NCBI GenBank assembly: GCA_002422955.1
Contig: DITY01000206.1
Coordinates: 3,997-10,542 of the forward strand
Origin: Planctomycetaceae bacterium UBA6172
GTDB taxonomy: Bacteria > Planctomycetota > Planctomycetia > Pirellulales > Pirellulaceae
DNA: 6,546 nt
Direction: 5' to 3'
The position numbers and the translations under genes were made by a program. This document shows, piece after piece, positions 5,233 through 6,546 of the stretch. The notes beneath the pieces were generated by a model. That model saw only the letters and a list, made by a program, of their open reading frames with translations, did no database searches and was not told the DNA's origin. Within the stretch, counting starts at the first letter, position 1. Every line of letters starts with the position of its first letter.

Positions 5233-6453
5233 CTATTTCGCGGCCGGCGTGGTCGCTCGGATATCCAGGCCCGCGCCGGTCAAATCCGTAAAGCGGAATT
5301 GGAATTGAAAGTCTTGGGCCCAAGGTTCGGTTTGGGCATTTTGCAAAACCTTAACCAAAACTGTATTCAAGCCCGGCTTGAGGTGGCACTCCCCGATGTA
5401 TTGGTCGATGCGGGTGCCCGAGTGATAGACATCGTTGGCAATCGCTAGCGTACCGTTCACCCAAACCTTGTTCGCGGTGATGCTGCCGAGCCGAGCCTGT
5501 GCGACACGGGAACCGTCCGCAGCCGCATCCGCCGTGAAATAGGTGGGATCGACTTCGAACTCGACGTAGGCATAGATGACCGCGTCTTTGGCGTTGGCGA
5601 AGGGGGGATTGAGATTGACCATGCCCAACGCATCATCGCTGGTCACACGGTGGGTAACCTGGGTTGCGGACGCGGCTTCCGCATCGCGAACCGGTGCCTG
5701 GTCAGCGAGCCAGGCGACTGGCAAGCGGCCGGTGTTTGCGTAGACCGTTTCGGGCAGGTAGGCGGTCGCGAAATGCTGGGAATCTTTGTTGTCATAAGTC
5801 CCCATGGCCCACCAATCCCGCACCATGCCGAGTTCGTTGGCCAGATCGACCGCTTGACCGAGCTTCTCGAGAGCGCCGGCGGCAGCTTTGAGTTGATCCG
5901 GATTGCGGCCTTCGGCTAAGGCGAGTCGGAGCGTTGCGACCGCGGCTTCGGTTTCATTCGCCTCGCGTTGCTTTTCGCCACGTTCGAGTAATCGCGAGAT
6001 GGCGAGATGCCGGATCGGGAGGCTCGGATCGGTCTCGGCTCCCTCCATCAACTTCGGCAGCGAATCTGGGTCCTCGGACATCAACAGTTGAAACGCCAGG
6101 TGGCGAGCGTCTTGGTCGCGCTGACGATCGGCGAGAAATGCCAGCAACGCGGCGCGGGGGAAATCGCCGTTATCGGCGACGCTGGAGGCGATCACGCGGA
6201 GCCAATTTTTGACCAACGGTGAGGCTTCGGCAAAGGCACCGAGCACGGTGTCGATCTGCTCGGAGGGGAGTTGCGACAGGCGTGCGGCGGCGGCACGTCC
6301 CGCTTCGTGGCCCGCGCCCGCCGGACCGACCTGCAGCACCGCGGCCAGATCGGAGGCGGAGGCCGCAGTTTGACCGTGGGCAGCGGGAAGCGAACCGAGC
6401 AGGGCGGAGCAAATCAGCAGGATTGCGGCAGTGGCGGGGGCGAGGCGGGTCAT
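5233..6453 (-). CDS. Secreted protein: helical-repeat N-terminal half and beta-sandwich C-terminal half
   Basis: No precise function is recognised in this 406-residue exported protein. A signal peptide occupies residues 1-27 (hydrophobic AAILLICSALLGSLPAA, cleavage near AHG-QT). Residues about 32-205 are alanine- and leucine-rich amphipathic helices of HEAT/TPR character (for example LPIRHLAISRLLERG at 145-159). A transition segment at 211-235 (WWAMGTYDN and YLPE) resembles the W-x-x-x-G-x-Y/F-x-N and PE pattern that introduces galactose-binding-like domains in planctomycete secreted proteins. Residues about 285-390 are predicted beta strands with VWVNGTLAIAND (330-341), LKPGLNTVLVKVLQN (358-372) and DFQFQFRFTD (381-390), typical of such beta-sandwich modules. 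I chose the ATG at 6453 because it opens the signal peptide; the ORF extends to 6540, but those added codons are arginine-rich. The Shine-Dalgarno match is weak (AGG, nine bases away). A scaffold or glycan-binding role is only an inference. Confidence 0.8.
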   Translation of the reverse strand: MTRLAPATAAILLICSALLGSLPAAHGQTAASASDLAAVLQVGPAGAGHEAGRAAAARLSQLPSEQIDTVLGAFAEASPLVKNWLRVIASSVADNGDFPRAALLAFLADRQRDQDARHLAFQLLMSEDPDSLPKLMEGAETDPSLPIRHLAISRLLERGEKQREANETEAAVATLRLALAEGRNPDQLKAAAGALEKLGQAVDLANELGMVRDWWAMGTYDNKDSQHFATAYLPETVYANTGRLPVAWLADQAPVRDAEAASATQVTHRVTSDDALGMVNLNPPFANAKDAVIYAYVEFEVDPTYFTADAAADGSRVAQARLGSITANKVWVNGTLAIANDVYHSGTRIDQYIGECHLKPGLNTVLVKVLQNAQTEPWAQDFQFQFRFTDLTGAGLDIRATTPAAK

Positions 6454-6494
6454 GGCGGTCAACCTGGGAGAACGAGGGATCGGGAACGACCCGG

Positions 6495-6523
6495 ATTCTA
6501 ATCGATTTCGCCACCTCGCGAGG
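6495..6523 (-). promoter_or_regulatory. Candidate -10 and adjacent palindrome upstream of the secreted helical protein
   Basis: TAGAAT on the minus strand (6495-6500) matches five of six -10 positions, 41 bases before the ATG. The ten-base palindrome CCTCGCGAGG (6514-6523) covers the place where a -35 hexamer would be, and no -35 consensus is visible there. This could be an operator-controlled promoter, but the evidence is thin. Confidence 0.25.
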
Positions 6524-6546
6524 CGACTCGCGGCAGCCACCCGAGT

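Overview
The window looks like a chromosomal segment of a planctomycete, probably from the Pirellulales, although the genus cannot be fixed. The grounds are moderately high GC and an ECF sigma factor of the type typical of Planctomycetes (it resembles the planctomycete family-1 sigma-70 group) overlapping a membrane Ser/Thr kinase gene. Further support comes from a secreted DUF1080 (3-keto-disaccharide hydrolase-like) protein, a secreted single-domain fasciclin protein, and palindromic intergenic repeats with an invariant GTT loop. There is no sign of a phage, insertion sequence, CRISPR array, tRNA or rRNA.

Layout. Bases 1-876 (+) are the 3' two thirds of hemA, glutamyl-tRNA reductase, cut by the window edge. 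Bases 877-1079 separate hemA from a convergent kinase gene and hold an array of five GTT/AAC-loop hairpins. Four of these form two inverted copies of a two-hairpin unit, and the second stem differs between copies by paired (compensatory) changes. The remaining genes are all on the minus strand. In transcription order they are: a secreted protein with an alpha-helical N-terminal half and a carbohydrate-binding-like beta-sandwich (6453-5233); a secreted fasciclin protein (4988-4506) with a candidate promoter upstream and a strong hairpin terminator downstream; a secreted DUF1080 protein (4265-3576); an ECF sigma factor (3492-2815); and a Ser/Thr kinase with a C-terminal six-helix membrane bundle (2837-1080), whose start overlaps the sigma gene by 23 bases. 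No gene-free stretch exceeds 300 bases; the longest are 4989-5232 and 4266-4505, and their contents are listed.

How the genes fit together. HemA makes the tetrapyrrole precursor glutamate-1-semialdehyde and is unrelated to its neighbours. The sigma factor and kinase almost certainly form one signalling unit in which the kinase, rather than a classical anti-sigma factor, controls the sigma factor; none of the neighbouring genes looks like an anti-sigma factor. The three exported proteins upstream are plausible cell-surface or periplasmic products, but nothing in the sequence proves they are targets of this sigma factor. The most unusual signals are the covarying hairpin array and the serine in the sigma region 2.2 motif at the position where an acidic residue is usual.
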